64,000 nucleotides of DNA from Maritimibacter sp. (GCA_017792445.1 CP051232.1:2888001-2952000); one strand, 5' to 3'; counted from the stretch's first letter, positions 35,881-45,479 are shown. A program made the numbers and translations. The notes: generated by a model from the letters alone, not told the origin.

Positions 35881-36954
35881 TCAGGCGTCCCGCACCAGAA
35901 GCGAGGCCGCCAGCAGGTCCGCCGCGCCCGGTGACAGGGCCAGCGGCGTGTCGTGCAACATCGCCAGCCGGGTCAGCGCCTGAAGGTCCGCATCGCCGCC
36001 ATGAGCGACGGTCGGGTCGGCGAAGAAGATCACCGCATCCAGTTCTCCGGTAGCCACCAGAGCGCCAAGCTGCTGGTCGCCCCCGCGCGAGCCGCGTTGC
36101 AGGCGGCGCACCGTCAGGTCGGGCGCGACCTCGGCCACCATCCGGCCGGTGCCGCCGGTGCAGACCAGCCGATGCCCGGCCAGCGCCTTCGCGTGGCGGC
36201 GGACCCATGCCTTCAGATGCGACTTCCGCGTGTCGTGCGCCACCAGCGCCAGCCGTCGCGGCGCGGTGGACCGCATGCGCGCGCGCTGGGTGATTTCGAG
36301 GATCGCGCGGACCTGCGCGACGAAGCCACGATCTTCTGCCGGGAAGGCCTCGGCCAGCGCGGCGGTGCCGACAGTGAACCCGGCAGCGCCCGCCTGCGCG
36401 GCGGCGAAGACGCGTTCGGCGCTGTCGATGCTGCCTGCCATGATCACCGGCTTGTCGATGCCGCCGCAGACCTGCGTCATCAGCCCCGGCACGTCGCCGT
36501 CGAAGCGGTAGGCCAGCAGGTCCAGCCCGTGCACATGCTCCAGCGCCGCAAGCGCGCGGGCGCTGTCCGCGATGCCGTCGGCCGGTCCCTCCAGCACGCT
36601 GGGGTGGCCGACGATGCGTCCGGGGAAGGGATAGTACCGCAGCGGGTGGTCACGGGTCAGCGCGGTCACCGCCTCGGCCCGCGTGCCGCCCAGCAGGCAG
36701 TCGACGTCCAGCCCCACCGCCGCGCGGGCAGAGGCGAGTTCGCTGTCCTCGTCAAGGCTGACCACCTCGAGATAGCTGCGCCCGCCCGCCGCGCGGATGC
36801 GGTCGGCAAGGTCCTGCAACTCGGCCAGCGGCAGGCCCACGTCCTTGAACCCGATGTGTCGCGCGCCGCCTTCCAGCGCCTCGTCCAGCCGCCGCTTGGC
36901 GTCGGGGATCGTCCGGTCGCTCTCGGTCAGCATCAGGATGAAGTCGAACGCCAT
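35881..36954 (-). CDS. Fusion: TIM-barrel domain plus methylglyoxal-synthase-like domain
   Basis: A 357-residue two-domain protein. Residues 1-225 look like a phosphate-binding TIM barrel (IGFKDVG, YLEVVSLDED, YPFPGRIVGHP, VIMAGSIDSAERV, FTVGTAAL), which I cannot assign. Residues 233-355 match methylglyoxal synthase: H240 in VAHD (E. coli His19), TGGTG, D293 in GGDQQ (catalytic Asp71), D313 (Asp91) and D323 (Asp101). The residue at the His98 position is Gly320, with a His two places earlier. It starts four bases after the kinase gene. Activity as a true methylglyoxal synthase is uncertain. Confidence 0.75.
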   Translation of the reverse strand: MAFDFILMLTESDRTIPDAKRRLDEALEGGARHIGFKDVGLPLAELQDLADRIRAAGGRSYLEVVSLDEDSELASARAAVGLDVDCLLGGTRAEAVTALTRDHPLRYYPFPGRIVGHPSVLEGPADGIADSARALAALEHVHGLDLLAYRFDGDVPGLMTQVCGGIDKPVIMAGSIDSAERVFAAAQAGAAGFTVGTAALAEAFPAEDRGFVAQVRAILEITQRARMRSTAPRRLALVAHDTRKSHLKAWVRRHAKALAGHRLVCTGGTGRMVAEVAPDLTVRRLQRGSRGGDQQLGALVATGELDAVIFFADPTVAHGGDADLQALTRLAMLHDTPLALSPGAADLLAASLLVRDA

Positions 36955-36958
36955 GGGC

Positions 36959-37753
36959 CTAGCTCTTGGTTGCGGTGGCGGAAGTATGGGGCAGGGGGGC
37001 GGCGGTGGTCCAGTCCGCCGCAGCCTCGGCAATGCGCAAATGCTCTGCTCCTAGGCTGGCGTCGATCAGCGCCTGCAGGTGGCCCATCGCCTGCGGCAAG
37101 GGCAGGCCAGCCGCGGTCAGCCCCGCAAAGACGTCGCCCACGCCGTTCGGCACAACTTTCTGGCGCGGGGTCGCGACCAGCATGCCGTCACCGCAGTCCA
37201 GCACGCCGGTCAGCCCGTCGCCCGTGGGCGCAGAGGTGACAAGGACGCGTGGTCCCAGACCCAGCGCCGCGGACATTGCCGCCTCTGGCGTGTCCGGCGC
37301 GCGCCCGGTCAGCCACGACAACTCGAAGGCGTTGGGCGTTATGATATCGGCGCGGGGCAGCAGGTCGTCGCGGATCGCCACGGCGGCCTCTGCCGCGATG
37401 TACAGGCCCTTCGGCGTGTCGCCCAGCACCGGGTCGACCACCTTGCGCGCGCCAGCAAGCGCGTCCAGCAGGCGGCATGCCAGCGCAACGTGATCCGCCG
37501 AGGGCAGATAGCCGGTCAGGACCGCATCGACGCCGGCCAGCCAGCCGTTCGCGTCCAGCGCGTCGATCATCGCCTGCAGCTGGTCGACCGGCACCCGCGC
37601 GCCGGCCACGTGCGGCCATGCCGCGTGGTTCGACAGCACGATGGTCGGCAGTTGTGTCACCGTGTGTCCCAGCGCCTGCAACGCCGGCGCGGCGGCGGAC
37701 AGTCCGACGTGGCCATGCGCCACCCAGCTTGACAGAATCAGGACATGCGCCAT
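36959..37753 (-). CDS. Pyridoxal-kinase-like (PdxY/ThiD) kinase
   Basis: A 264-residue ribokinase-fold kinase of the pyridoxal/HMP kinase branch. Markers are VLSNHAAW, VVDPVLGD (the DPV motif of PdxY/PdxK), ITPNAFELSWLTG, and the anion-hole motif NGVGDVFAG with the catalytic Asp. It is upstream of, and four bases from, the TIM-MGS fusion gene, so they form one unit. Vitamin B6 salvage is the default guess, but the partner gene suggests a dedicated catabolic kinase. Confidence 0.75.
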   Translation of the reverse strand: MAHVLILSSWVAHGHVGLSAAAPALQALGHTVTQLPTIVLSNHAAWPHVAGARVPVDQLQAMIDALDANGWLAGVDAVLTGYLPSADHVALACRLLDALAGARKVVDPVLGDTPKGLYIAAEAAVAIRDDLLPRADIITPNAFELSWLTGRAPDTPEAAMSAALGLGPRVLVTSAPTGDGLTGVLDCGDGMLVATPRQKVVPNGVGDVFAGLTAAGLPLPQAMGHLQALIDASLGAEHLRIAEAAADWTTAAPLPHTSATATKS

Positions 37754-38170
37754 GGGCGGCTCCGCTTGGATGTCGACGGGCTTTCGCGACAGATATCAGG
37801 CCGTGCGGGGATTGCCAGCGGCGCGCGGTCCGGCAGGCGACCGGCGGTTTCCCGCACTTTGGCCCGCGCCGTGACGCCACGTCCCGAAGCGGCTCGATTC
37901 GCGGCGGAGTTGTTTATGGGTAAATTAAGGGCCTTTCGCGAATGTCATTATTTTCAGGCGTTTGCCTAAGGATTGACCTTTCGTCAGACCTGCCGCTGCG
38001 GCACGGGCGGCCCGCTGCGCAGCTTGCCCATTCTCGCGGATCCGTGAGGTGCGGCGCGGGAGGACGGGTTGCCGGTCATTTGGACTTCGGTAAGATCGGT
38101 CCATCCAAAAACCGTGCGTCGGATCTGGGTAAAATTATGGGCCGCGCACGAAACAGGGGAGACCAATTTC
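37754..38170. promoter_or_regulatory. 417-base control region upstream of oppA
   Basis: Divergent gap between the kinase gene and oppA. AT-rich patches at 37911-37980 (with AGGC-GTTT-GCCT hairpin) probably hold promoters. Near 38080-38110 the leader can fold TTTGGA...TCCAAA. AGGGGAGACC is the oppA ribosome-binding site. I see no convincing small gene. Confidence 0.5.
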
Positions 38171-39799
38171 ATGAGAACCTTCACCCGGGCAACGCTTTCG
38201 GCGCTGCTTTCTACTTCGATTCTTGCCGGCGCCGCGCTGGCGCAGGACACCCACCCGGAAACCGGCGAGCCGCTGGCCGCCGACCAGACCTTTACCTATC
38301 GCGTTCTGGACGAGCACAGCTCGGTCGACCCGCAGGTGGTCGAGGACGTGTCGGGCTCGGAAATCGTGCGCGACCTGTTCGAGGGCCTGATGAACCAGGA
38401 TGAGGACGGTGAACTCGTGCCCGGCGTCGCCACCGGCTACGAAGTGTCGGACGACAAGCTGACCTACACCTTCACCCTGCGCCCCGAGGCCGTGTGGTCG
38501 AACGGTGACCCGGTCACCGCGAACGACTTCGTCTTCGCGTGGCGCCGCGCCGCCGACCCGGCGCTGGCCTCGCCCTACCAGTGGTTCATCGAGCTGATGT
38601 CGCTTGAGAACGCATCCGAGATCGTCGCGGGCGACATGGCCCCCGAAGAACTGGGCGTGACCGCGATCGACGACCACACGCTTGAGGTCAGGCTGACTTC
38701 GCCGCTGCCGTACTTTCCGTTCATGACCACGCACGCGACGACCTTCCCGGCGCCGCAAAGCGTTGTCGAGGAATTCGGCGCCAACTGGACCAAGCCCGAG
38801 AACATCGTGTCGAACGGCGCCTACGTGCTGACCGAGCATCTGCCGAACGAGCGTTCGGTGCGCGAGCGCAACGAGATGTACTGGGACAACGACAACACGA
38901 TCATCGACAAGGTCGTGGCGCTGGTCATCAACGACGAGAACGTCGCGCTGACCCGCTACATGGCGGGCGAGCTTGACCGCACCGAGGTCCCGGCCGGCCA
39001 GTTCCCGCGTCTGTCCGAGGAATACCCGGACGAGGCGATCTCGTTCCCGCGCCTGTGCAACTACTATTACACGTTCAACCTGTCCGACAGCGGTCCCGAA
39101 GCCTTCAAGGACGTGAACGTCCGCAAGGCGCTGGCGCTGGCCGTGGATCGCAAGATCATCGTCGAGAACATCCTCGCCGGCGGCCAGCCGGAAGCCTACA
39201 CCTTCACCCCGGCCGCCGTCGCAGGCTTCGAGCCCCCGGCGACCGAAATGGCCGGCATGTCGCAGGCCGACCGTGACGCGATGGCGCTGGAACTGCTGGC
39301 CGAGGCCGGTTACGGCCCCGACAACCCGCTGAGCTTCGAGATGGTCTACAACACCTCGGAAGCGCACCAGAAGGTCGCCGTGGCGCTAAGCCAGATGTGG
39401 AAGCAGAAGCTGGGCGTCGACGCGCAGCTGGCCAACATGGAATGGAAGGTCTTCCTTGAAGAGCGCGGCAACCAGAACTTCGAACTGGCCCGTGGCGCCT
39501 GGTGCGGCGACTACAACGAGGCGTCCACCTTCCTCGACCTGCTCGACAGCGCGTCGGGCTACAACGACGGCAAATACGCCAACGAGGCGTATGACAAGCT
39601 TCTGGAAGACGCGAAGACGGCTGACGACACGACGCCGCTTTACACCGAAGCCGAACAGATCCTCGCCGCTGAAATGCCGGTGATCCCGATCTACCACTAC
39701 GCCGGTGTCTACATGATGGACAGCGACGTGGGGAACTGGCCGGTGAACAACGTCGAACAGAACTGGTACTCGAAGAACCTGTACAAGATCGCCGAGTAA
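38171..39799 (+). CDS. oppA: Oligopeptide ABC transporter substrate-binding protein
   Basis: A periplasmic peptide-binding protein of 542 residues (SBP family 5). The signal peptide is the first 25 residues (ending GAALAQ). The mature part begins with the family pattern QTFTYRVLDEHSSVDPQ, followed by GLMNQDEDGELVPGVATGYEVS and later DVNVRKALALAVDRK. The ATG has AGGGGAG upstream. It is first of oppA-oppB-oppC-oppDF, and a hairpin-rich spacer after it probably keeps its mRNA level above that of the membrane genes. Confidence 0.93.
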   Translation: MRTFTRATLSALLSTSILAGAALAQDTHPETGEPLAADQTFTYRVLDEHSSVDPQVVEDVSGSEIVRDLFEGLMNQDEDGELVPGVATGYEVSDDKLTYTFTLRPEAVWSNGDPVTANDFVFAWRRAADPALASPYQWFIELMSLENASEIVAGDMAPEELGVTAIDDHTLEVRLTSPLPYFPFMTTHATTFPAPQSVVEEFGANWTKPENIVSNGAYVLTEHLPNERSVRERNEMYWDNDNTIIDKVVALVINDENVALTRYMAGELDRTEVPAGQFPRLSEEYPDEAISFPRLCNYYYTFNLSDSGPEAFKDVNVRKALALAVDRKIIVENILAGGQPEAYTFTPAAVAGFEPPATEMAGMSQADRDAMALELLAEAGYGPDNPLSFEMVYNTSEAHQKVAVALSQMWKQKLGVDAQLANMEWKVFLEERGNQNFELARGAWCGDYNEASTFLDLLDSASGYNDGKYANEAYDKLLEDAKTADDTTPLYTEAEQILAAEMPVIPIYHYAGVYMMDSDVGNWPVNNVEQNWYSKNLYKIAE

Positions 39800-39812
39800 C
39801 CAAGCGATCTTG

Positions 39813-39838
39813 GATGCGGCGCCTGCGGGCGCCGCATC
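39813..39838 (+). terminator. Intercistronic hairpin after oppA
   Basis: A perfect 11-bp stem, GATGCGGCGCC/GGCGCCGCATC, with a TGCG loop, followed by GTCTTTCC. It is 13 bases after the oppA stop, the usual place for a partial terminator or mRNA-stabilising stem between binding-protein and permease genes. Confidence 0.75.
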
Positions 39839-39844
39839 GTCTTT

Positions 39845-39929
39845 CCGTCCCGGACCTGACCCGGAACCTCGCGCCGAACCCGCCTTGCAAGGCCAGCCGC
39901 GCAGAGGTCCCGGCTCAGGGCCGGGACGG
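39845..39929. repeat. REP-like inverted repeat pair between oppA and oppB
   Basis: Two 26-base arms, 39845-39870 and 39904-39929, are imperfect inverted copies of each other (about 22 of 26 positions). The right arm itself forms GTCCCGGC/GCCGGGAC (39907-39927). The spacer contains the palindrome GCCTTGCAAGGC. The arrangement resembles a BIME-type pair. Confidence 0.7.
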
Positions 39930-39964
39930 GTCCTTCCGCAAGTACCGCTGACACGAAAACCCAC

Positions 39965-40888
39965 ATGACCGCTTACATCATCCGCCGTCTTCTGATTGCG
40001 ATCCCCACGCTGTTGTTGCTGGTCGTCGCATCGTTCTTCCTGATGCACACCGCGCCGGGCGGCCCGTTCACGTCTGAACGCCCGCTGCCGCCCGAAGTGC
40101 TGGCCAACATCGAGGCGCGCTATGGCCTTGACCAGCCGCTGTGGAAACAGCTTTGGGACTACCTGACCAACATCGTCCTGCATTTCGACTTTGGTCCGTC
40201 GTTCCGGTTCAAGGACCGTGACGTGAACGACATCATCGCGCAGGGCTTCCCGATTTCGCTGACCTACGGCTCGCTGGCCTTCATCGCCGCCTCTGTCGTC
40301 GGCATCAGCCTTGGCGTCGCCGCCGCCATCCGCCACAACACGTGGATCGACTATTTCGCCGTGTCGCTGGGGATCGCCGCGCAGGCGCTGCCGAACTTCA
40401 TCATGGGCCCGATCCTGATCCTGACCTTCACCCTGTGGCTGGGCTGGCTGCCCGGCGGCGGCTGGAACGGCGGCCAGTGGCAGTATCTCGTGATGCCGGT
40501 GATCGCGCTGTCGACCAGCTACATGGGCAATATCGCCCGGATCACGCGGTCGTCGATGCTGGAAGTGATGAACTCGAACTTCATCCGCACCGCCCGCGCC
40601 AAGGGCCTGCCGGCCCGCACCGTGATCTGGCGCCACGCGCTGAAACCCACGCTTCTGCCCGTGATCTCGTATCTCGGCCCCGTCTTCGTCTACGTGCTGA
40701 CCGGCTCGGTCTTCGTGGACCTGTATTTCTCCACCGGCGGTCTCGGGCAGTCCTATGTCAGTTCGGCGCTGACGCGGGACTACGCGGTGCTTCTGGGGGT
40801 CACGATCCTGTACGGCGGTCTGACCGTCGTCGTGAACCTCGCCACCGACCTCGCTTACGCGTGGTTCGACCCGAAAATCCGGTACTGA
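39965..40888 (+). CDS. oppB: Oligopeptide ABC transporter permease OppB
   Basis: An inner-membrane permease of 307 residues with six predicted spans. It closely follows OppB: PGGPFTSERPLPPEVLANIEARYGL after the first span, the docking loop RTARAKGLPARTVIWRHALKPTLLP, and the ending YAWFDPKIRY. It forms the channel with OppC. oppC begins ten bases after the stop codon. Confidence 0.95.
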   Translation: MTAYIIRRLLIAIPTLLLLVVASFFLMHTAPGGPFTSERPLPPEVLANIEARYGLDQPLWKQLWDYLTNIVLHFDFGPSFRFKDRDVNDIIAQGFPISLTYGSLAFIAASVVGISLGVAAAIRHNTWIDYFAVSLGIAAQALPNFIMGPILILTFTLWLGWLPGGGWNGGQWQYLVMPVIALSTSYMGNIARITRSSMLEVMNSNFIRTARAKGLPARTVIWRHALKPTLLPVISYLGPVFVYVLTGSVFVDLYFSTGGLGQSYVSSALTRDYAVLLGVTILYGGLTVVVNLATDLAYAWFDPKIRY

Positions 40889-40898
40889 GGAGCCGCGC

Positions 40899-41828
40899 AT
40901 GTTTGGCAAATCCGAAAGGGCCGAGGAACTCGCGGCCGACATCACCGATTTCACCGCCGTCCGCGGCCGGTCGCTGTGGCGCGATGCGATGGACCGCTTC
41001 CTGCGCAACAAGGCGGCGATGGCGTCCGTCGTCGTGCTGGGGCTGATCGTACTGTTCGTGCTGATCGGACCGCTGTTCGCGCAATGGTCCAACGAAGAGA
41101 TCGACTGGAACCGGATGGGCGATATCCGGGGGCAAGGCATGCCCTCAATCGAGACCGGGCACTACTTCGGCCTCGATGACCTTGGCCGCGACCTTTACAG
41201 CCGGGTCATTCAGGCGACGCGGACATCGCTGCTGGTGGGCCTGATCGGCGCCGCGATGGCGCTGGTCGTGGGCACCGCCTATGGCGTGATCGCCGGGTTC
41301 TACGGCGGCAGGCTGGACAGCATCATGATGCGTTTCGTCGACATCCTGCTGGCGATCCCGCTGACGCTGGTGCTGATCCTGATCCTCGTGATCGCCGGGC
41401 GGTCCTTCACCACGCTGTTCATCGCGCTGGGCGCGGTGTCGTGGCTGACCATGAGCCGCATCGTGCGCGGCCAGACCCTGACCCTGAAAACGCGCGAGTT
41501 CATCGAGGCCGCCCGCGCCGGCGGCGTCAGCGAGCCGGGCATCATCTTCCGCCACATCCTGCCCAACCTGATGGGCGTGGTGATCGTCTATGCCTCGCTG
41601 CTGGTGCCCGAGATGATCCTTGCGGAGAGCTTCATCTCGTTCCTCGGTCTCGGCATCTCGGAGCCGATGACCTCGCTGGGGCGGCTGATTGCCGAGGGGG
41701 CGGGCACGATGGCCTATGGCACCCTGTGGCAACTGCTGTTCCCCCTGTTCTTCTACGTCACCATCATCATCACGATGTTCTTCATCGGCGATGGCCTGCG
41801 TGACGCGCTCGACCCGAAGGATCGCTGA
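40899..41828 (+). CDS. oppC: Oligopeptide ABC transporter permease OppC
   Basis: A permease of 309 residues with a cytoplasmic N terminus ([18 protein letters not shown]) and six spans. The typical [17 protein letters not shown] precedes the transport domain; the docking loop is [24 protein letters not shown], and the end is [15 protein letters not shown] as in E. coli OppC. It is separated from oppDF by one base. Confidence 0.95.
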   Translation: MFGKSERAEELAADITDFTAVRGRSLWRDAMDRFLRNKAAMASVVVLGLIVLFVLIGPLFAQWSNEEIDWNRMGDIRGQGMPSIETGHYFGLDDLGRDLYSRVIQATRTSLLVGLIGAAMALVVGTAYGVIAGFYGGRLDSIMMRFVDILLAIPLTLVLILILVIAGRSFTTLFIALGAVSWLTMSRIVRGQTLTLKTREFIEAARAGGVSEPGIIFRHILPNLMGVVIVYASLLVPEMILAESFISFLGLGISEPMTSLGRLIAEGAGTMAYGTLWQLLFPLFFYVTIIITMFFIGDGLRDALDPKDR

Positions 41829-41829
41829 T

Positions 41830-43653
41830 ATGTCGGTACTGAATGTCGAAAACCTGAAAGTCAGCTTCGACACGCCGGACGGCGTCGTCGAGGCGGTGAA
41901 AGGCGTGTCCTTCCACATCGAGGCGGGCGAATGCCTTGGCATCGTGGGCGAAAGCGGTTCCGGCAAAAGCCAGTCGTTCATGGCCGCGATGGGGCTGCTG
42001 CCGCCGAACGGCAAGGCCACGGGCTCTGTCACGCTGGGCGGCAAAGAGATCCTGAACCTGCCGCCGGCGCGTCTGAACAAGGTGCGCGGCGCCGACGTGG
42101 GGATGATCTTCCAGGACCCGCTGACCGCCCTGACGCCGCACCTGCGGGTGGGCGAGCAGATGGCCGAGGTGCTGAAGGTCCACAAGGGCATGTCCGGCTC
42201 GGAAGCGCGGCGGCACTGTCTGGACTGGCTGGAGCGGGTGCGCATCCCCGAAGCCGCGCGGCGGTTGAAGCAATACCCGCACGAGCTGTCGGGCGGCATG
42301 CGTCAGCGCGTGATGATCGCGCAGGCGATGCTGTGCGACCCCAAGCTGCTGATCGCCGACGAGCCGACCACGGCGTTGGACGTGACCGTGCAGGCCGAGG
42401 TTCTGGACCTGATCGCGGCGCTTCAGAAAGAACACGGCACCGCCATCGCGCTGATTACGCACGACATGGGCGTTGTGGCGCGGATGTGCGACCGGATCGA
42501 CGTGATGCGGCTGGGCGCTTTCGTGGAAGAGGGGACGGTCGAGGACATCTTCGCCAACCCGACCCATGACTACACCCGCCGCCTGCTGGACGCGATGCCC
42601 CGGATCGACGCCGGCGATGCGCCGGGCACCAAGGACGGAAAGACCATCCTGTCCGTCGACGACATGAAGGTTCACTTCCCCATTCGCGTCGAGGGCGGCA
42701 TCTTCGGCCGGACGATACCTTTGAAGGCCGTCAACGGGGTCAGCTTCGACCTTGCCGAGGGCGAAACGCTGGGCATCGTGGGTGAATCCGGCTGCGGCAA
42801 GTCCACGCTGGCGCGCGGCGTGCTGCGTCTGGTCGAGCCGACCGACGGTGCCGTCGCGTGGCTTGGCACCGACCTGACCGACCTTGACCGCAAGCAGATG
42901 CTGAACGCCCGCAAGGACCTTCAGATCGTGTTCCAGGACCCGCTGGCCTCGCTTGACCCGCGGATGACCATCTCGGCCTCGATCGCAGAGCCGCTGAAGA
43001 CCTTCCGCCCCGACATGACCTCGCGCGAGCGGAAAGAGGCGGTGCTGGAGATGATGGACCGCGTCGGGCTCGACCGGAACATGTTTAACCGCTATCCGCA
43101 CGAACTGTCGGGCGGTCAGAACCAGCGTGTCGGTATCGCGCGGGCGATGATCAACAAGCCCAAGCTGATCATCTGCGACGAAGCTGTGTCGGCGCTGGAC
43201 GTGTCGATTCAGGCGCAGATCGTGCAGCTTCTGAAAGAGCTGCAGGCCGAGTTCGGCATGTCGATGCTGTTCATCAGCCACGATCTGTCGGTGGTCCGCG
43301 CGATCTCGAACCGGATCATGGTGCTGTACCTTGGCCGGATCGTGGAACTGGGCGATGGCGAGACGATCTGCGGCCATCCGCAGCATCCCTACACACGGTC
43401 GCTGATCTCTGCGGTGCCGATCCCGGACCCGAAGGTCGAGCGCTCGCGCGAACGCATCCGGCTGCCGGGGGAATTGCCCTCGCCGCTGGACCCAAGGGCG
43501 TCGCTGCGGTTCCTGCCCAGCCGGCTGTCTGCGGGGCAGGTGGATTACGTGCCCGAACTGACCGAGGTGGAGCCGGGGCATTTCGTGGCCGAGCATGACC
43601 CGCTTGAAGTGATCATGGCGCAAAAGCCGACCTCTGCGGAACAGGTGGCCTGA
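41830..43653 (+). CDS. oppDF: Fused oligopeptide ABC transporter ATPase OppD-OppF
   Basis: A 607-residue protein with two complete ABC ATPase domains in tandem, equal to OppD then OppF. Domain 1: Walker A GESGSGKS at residues 40-47, signature LSGGMRQR, Walker [13 protein letters not shown]. Domain 2: Walker [10 protein letters not shown] from residue 318, signature LSGGQNQR, Walker [13 protein letters not shown]. Each is followed by the oligopeptide-family C-terminal extension. The fusion guarantees a 1:1 ratio of the two ATPases. It ends the opp operon. Confidence 0.95.
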   Translation: MSVLNVENLKVSFDTPDGVVEAVKGVSFHIEAGECLGIVGESGSGKSQSFMAAMGLLPPNGKATGSVTLGGKEILNLPPARLNKVRGADVGMIFQDPLTALTPHLRVGEQMAEVLKVHKGMSGSEARRHCLDWLERVRIPEAARRLKQYPHELSGGMRQRVMIAQAMLCDPKLLIADEPTTALDVTVQAEVLDLIAALQKEHGTAIALITHDMGVVARMCDRIDVMRLGAFVEEGTVEDIFANPTHDYTRRLLDAMPRIDAGDAPGTKDGKTILSVDDMKVHFPIRVEGGIFGRTIPLKAVNGVSFDLAEGETLGIVGESGCGKSTLARGVLRLVEPTDGAVAWLGTDLTDLDRKQMLNARKDLQIVFQDPLASLDPRMTISASIAEPLKTFRPDMTSRERKEAVLEMMDRVGLDRNMFNRYPHELSGGQNQRVGIARAMINKPKLIICDEAVSALDVSIQAQIVQLLKELQAEFGMSMLFISHDLSVVRAISNRIMVLYLGRIVELGDGETICGHPQHPYTRSLISAVPIPDPKVERSRERIRLPGELPSPLDPRASLRFLPSRLSAGQVDYVPELTEVEPGHFVAEHDPLEVIMAQKPTSAEQVA

Positions 43654-43748
43654 GCCGCGAAAAGCGGGGAAATCCGCCGCTGGGTCGGTCGACGCTGCGT
43701 CAGACGCATCTCGGCCCTCCCGCCGCGCCGGGGCGGTGCCTATATCTG

Positions 43749-43782
43749 TCAGGGCCGGTCGCGGGTTTCGCGCCGGCCCTGA
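43749..43782 (+). terminator. Hairpin between oppDF and META-domain gene
   Basis: A perfect 10-bp stem, TCAGGGCCGG/CCGGCCCTGA, with an inner CGCG/CGCG stem. There is no T run. It lies about 95 bases after the oppDF stop and 25 before the next start, so it could be either a terminator or a leader structure. Confidence 0.5.
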
Positions 43783-43807
43783 TGCCATCGACCGAAAGGG
43801 TTTGCCC

Positions 43808-44242
43808 GTGAACCGCAACCTCACACGCCTCACCGCCCTTTTCGCCGCCATCGCGTTGCCCGCCAGCGCTGCCGAGTGGCGTATCCAGTCCGTGAACGGC
43901 CTGCCCGCCACCGGCGACGCGCAGATCGGCTTCACCGTCGCCGGCGAGATCGTCGGCAACACCGGCTGCAACGGATTTCAGGGCAGCGGACGCTTCGAGG
44001 ACGACAAGCTGGTGATCGACCGGCCCATGGCGGTGACCCGCATGTTCTGCGATGGCGACGCGATCAACGCGCAGGAAAACGCGATTGAAGCGCTGCTGAC
44101 GGGCGAAATTCTCGTTTCGTTCGACCCGTTCACCGATGCTGTTGTTCTGTCCAAGGGCGAGAACGTGATGACGCTCGTTCTGGCCGACAACGGACCCGAG
44201 GAACAGGCCGCCCCCGAAACCGCGCCCCCGGCGGACAACTAG
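43808..44242 (+). CDS. Secreted META-domain (HslJ-like) protein
   Basis: A 144-residue exported protein. A signal peptide (ending LPASAAEW, cleavage near residue 20) is followed by a META domain with the usual GNTGCNGFQGSGRF and MAVTRMFCDGDAINAQE motifs, then an acidic Pro/Ala-rich tail. HslJ-type proteins are linked to heat and antibiotic stress in E. coli, with no known biochemistry. The start is GTG at 43808, behind AAAGGG; the longer ATG reading would begin inside the hairpin and break the signal peptide. Confidence 0.85.
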   Translation: MNRNLTRLTALFAAIALPASAAEWRIQSVNGLPATGDAQIGFTVAGEIVGNTGCNGFQGSGRFEDDKLVIDRPMAVTRMFCDGDAINAQENAIEALLTGEILVSFDPFTDAVVLSKGENVMTLVLADNGPEEQAAPETAPPADN

Positions 44243-44285
44243 ACCTGTTTTTCCGGGCCCGGTTAAACGGGCGCTGCGACGTGTT

Positions 44286-44321
44286 AACTGTCAATGCACC
44301 AGTTTTGACAGGAGGCCCGTC
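44286..44321 (+). promoter_or_regulatory. cysK leader with alternative hairpins over the ribosome-binding site
   Basis: Directly before cysK, CTGTCAA (44288-44294) can pair with TTGACAG (44305-44311), whose last bases run into the AGGAGG ribosome-binding site. Alternatively AACTG (44286-44290) can pair with CAGTT (44300-44304), which excludes the first stem. The same inverted repeat could instead be a protein operator. Confidence 0.45.
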
Positions 44322-45401
44322 ATGGACGGAAACATCACCTTCACCACCGAAGGCCGCGGCCGCGTCTACGACAACATCGTTCAGACCGTCGGAAACACGC
44401 CGGTCGTGCGGATCAACAACCTCGCGCCCGAGGGGGTCGAGCTTTACGTCAAGGCCGAGTTCTTCAACCCCGCCGCCTCGGTCAAGGACCGGCTGGCGCT
44501 GGGCATCATCGAGGCGGCCGAGCGCTCGGGCAAGCTGAAGCCGGGCCAGACCGTTGTCGAGGCGACCTCGGGCAACACCGGCATCGGGCTGGCGATGGTC
44601 TGCGCCGCGAAGGGCTATCCGCTGGTCATCACGATGGCCGAAAGCTTCTCGGTCGAGCGCCGCCGCCTGATGCGGATGCTGGGCGCTCAGGTGATCCTGA
44701 CGCCCAAGGCCGAAAAAGGCTTTGGCATGTACCGCAAGGCGGTCGAACTGGCCGAGGCGAACGGCTGGTTCCTTGCCAGCCAGTTCGAGACCGAGGCCAA
44801 CGCCGACATCCACGAGGCGACCACGGGCCGTGAGATCATTGCCGATTTCGCCGGCAAGCGGCTGGACTATTTCGTCACCGGCTACGGCACCGGCGGCACC
44901 GTGACCGGCGTGTCGCGGGTGCTGCGGCGCGAACGGCCCGAGACGAAGATCGTCCTGTCCGAGCCCGCGAACGCCCAGCTTGTCGGGTCCGGCATCGCGC
45001 AGGAACGCACCGAAAGCGGCCAGCCCGCCGCCAGCCACGGCGCGTTCGAGCCGCACCCGATTCAGGGCTGGACGCCTGATTTCATCCCTCTGGTGCTGCA
45101 AGAGACCCTGGATGCCGGCAACTACGATCAACTGGTGCCCGTCGCGGGAACCGAAGGCATCGAGTGGGCGCGAAAGCTGGCCGCGAAGGAAGGCATCCTG
45201 ACCGGCGTATCGGGCGGGTCGTCCTTCGCGGTGGCGATGCAGGTGGCGCAAAAGGCCGAGCCGGGCTCGGTGATCCTCGCGATGCTGCCCGACACCGGCG
45301 AGCGCTATCTTTCGACCCCGCTGTTCGAGGAAATCCCTGCCGAAATGTCCGAGGCAGAGCTGGAAATCTCGCGCTCGACGCCGGGCTACCAGATGCCGTG
45401 A
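44322..45401 (+). CDS. cysK: Cysteine synthase A
   Basis: A PLP enzyme making cysteine from O-acetylserine and sulfide, 359 residues (slightly longer than the 310-325 of CysK because of a C-terminal extension). The PLP Lys is K55 in NPAASVKDR. The substrate loop is TSGNTG at 82-87. The PLP phosphate loop is GYGTGGTVTG. AGGAGG precedes the ATG. It is followed by a GC-rich hairpin. Neighbouring genes are not sulfur-assimilation genes. Confidence 0.94.
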   Translation: MDGNITFTTEGRGRVYDNIVQTVGNTPVVRINNLAPEGVELYVKAEFFNPAASVKDRLALGIIEAAERSGKLKPGQTVVEATSGNTGIGLAMVCAAKGYPLVITMAESFSVERRRLMRMLGAQVILTPKAEKGFGMYRKAVELAEANGWFLASQFETEANADIHEATTGREIIADFAGKRLDYFVTGYGTGGTVTGVSRVLRRERPETKIVLSEPANAQLVGSGIAQERTESGQPAASHGAFEPHPIQGWTPDFIPLVLQETLDAGNYDQLVPVAGTEGIEWARKLAAKEGILTGVSGGSSFAVAMQVAQKAEPGSVILAMLPDTGERYLSTPLFEEIPAEMSEAELEISRSTPGYQMP

Positions 45402-45410
45402 ACTTGCGGC

Positions 45411-45437
45411 GCGGGCGGGGCGTTTCGCCTCGCCCGC
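45411..45437 (+). terminator. Hairpin after cysK
   Basis: A 12-bp stem with one G-T pair, GCGGGCGGGGCG/CGCCTCGCCCGC, with a TTT loop, beginning nine bases after the cysK stop. It lacks a T run. A second, smaller hairpin (GGGCGCA/TGCGCCC, 45445-45470) follows. Confidence 0.55.
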
Positions 45438-45479
45438 CCGCAGCGGGCGCAAGGCATCCGGGATGCGCCCGAGGTGCAA

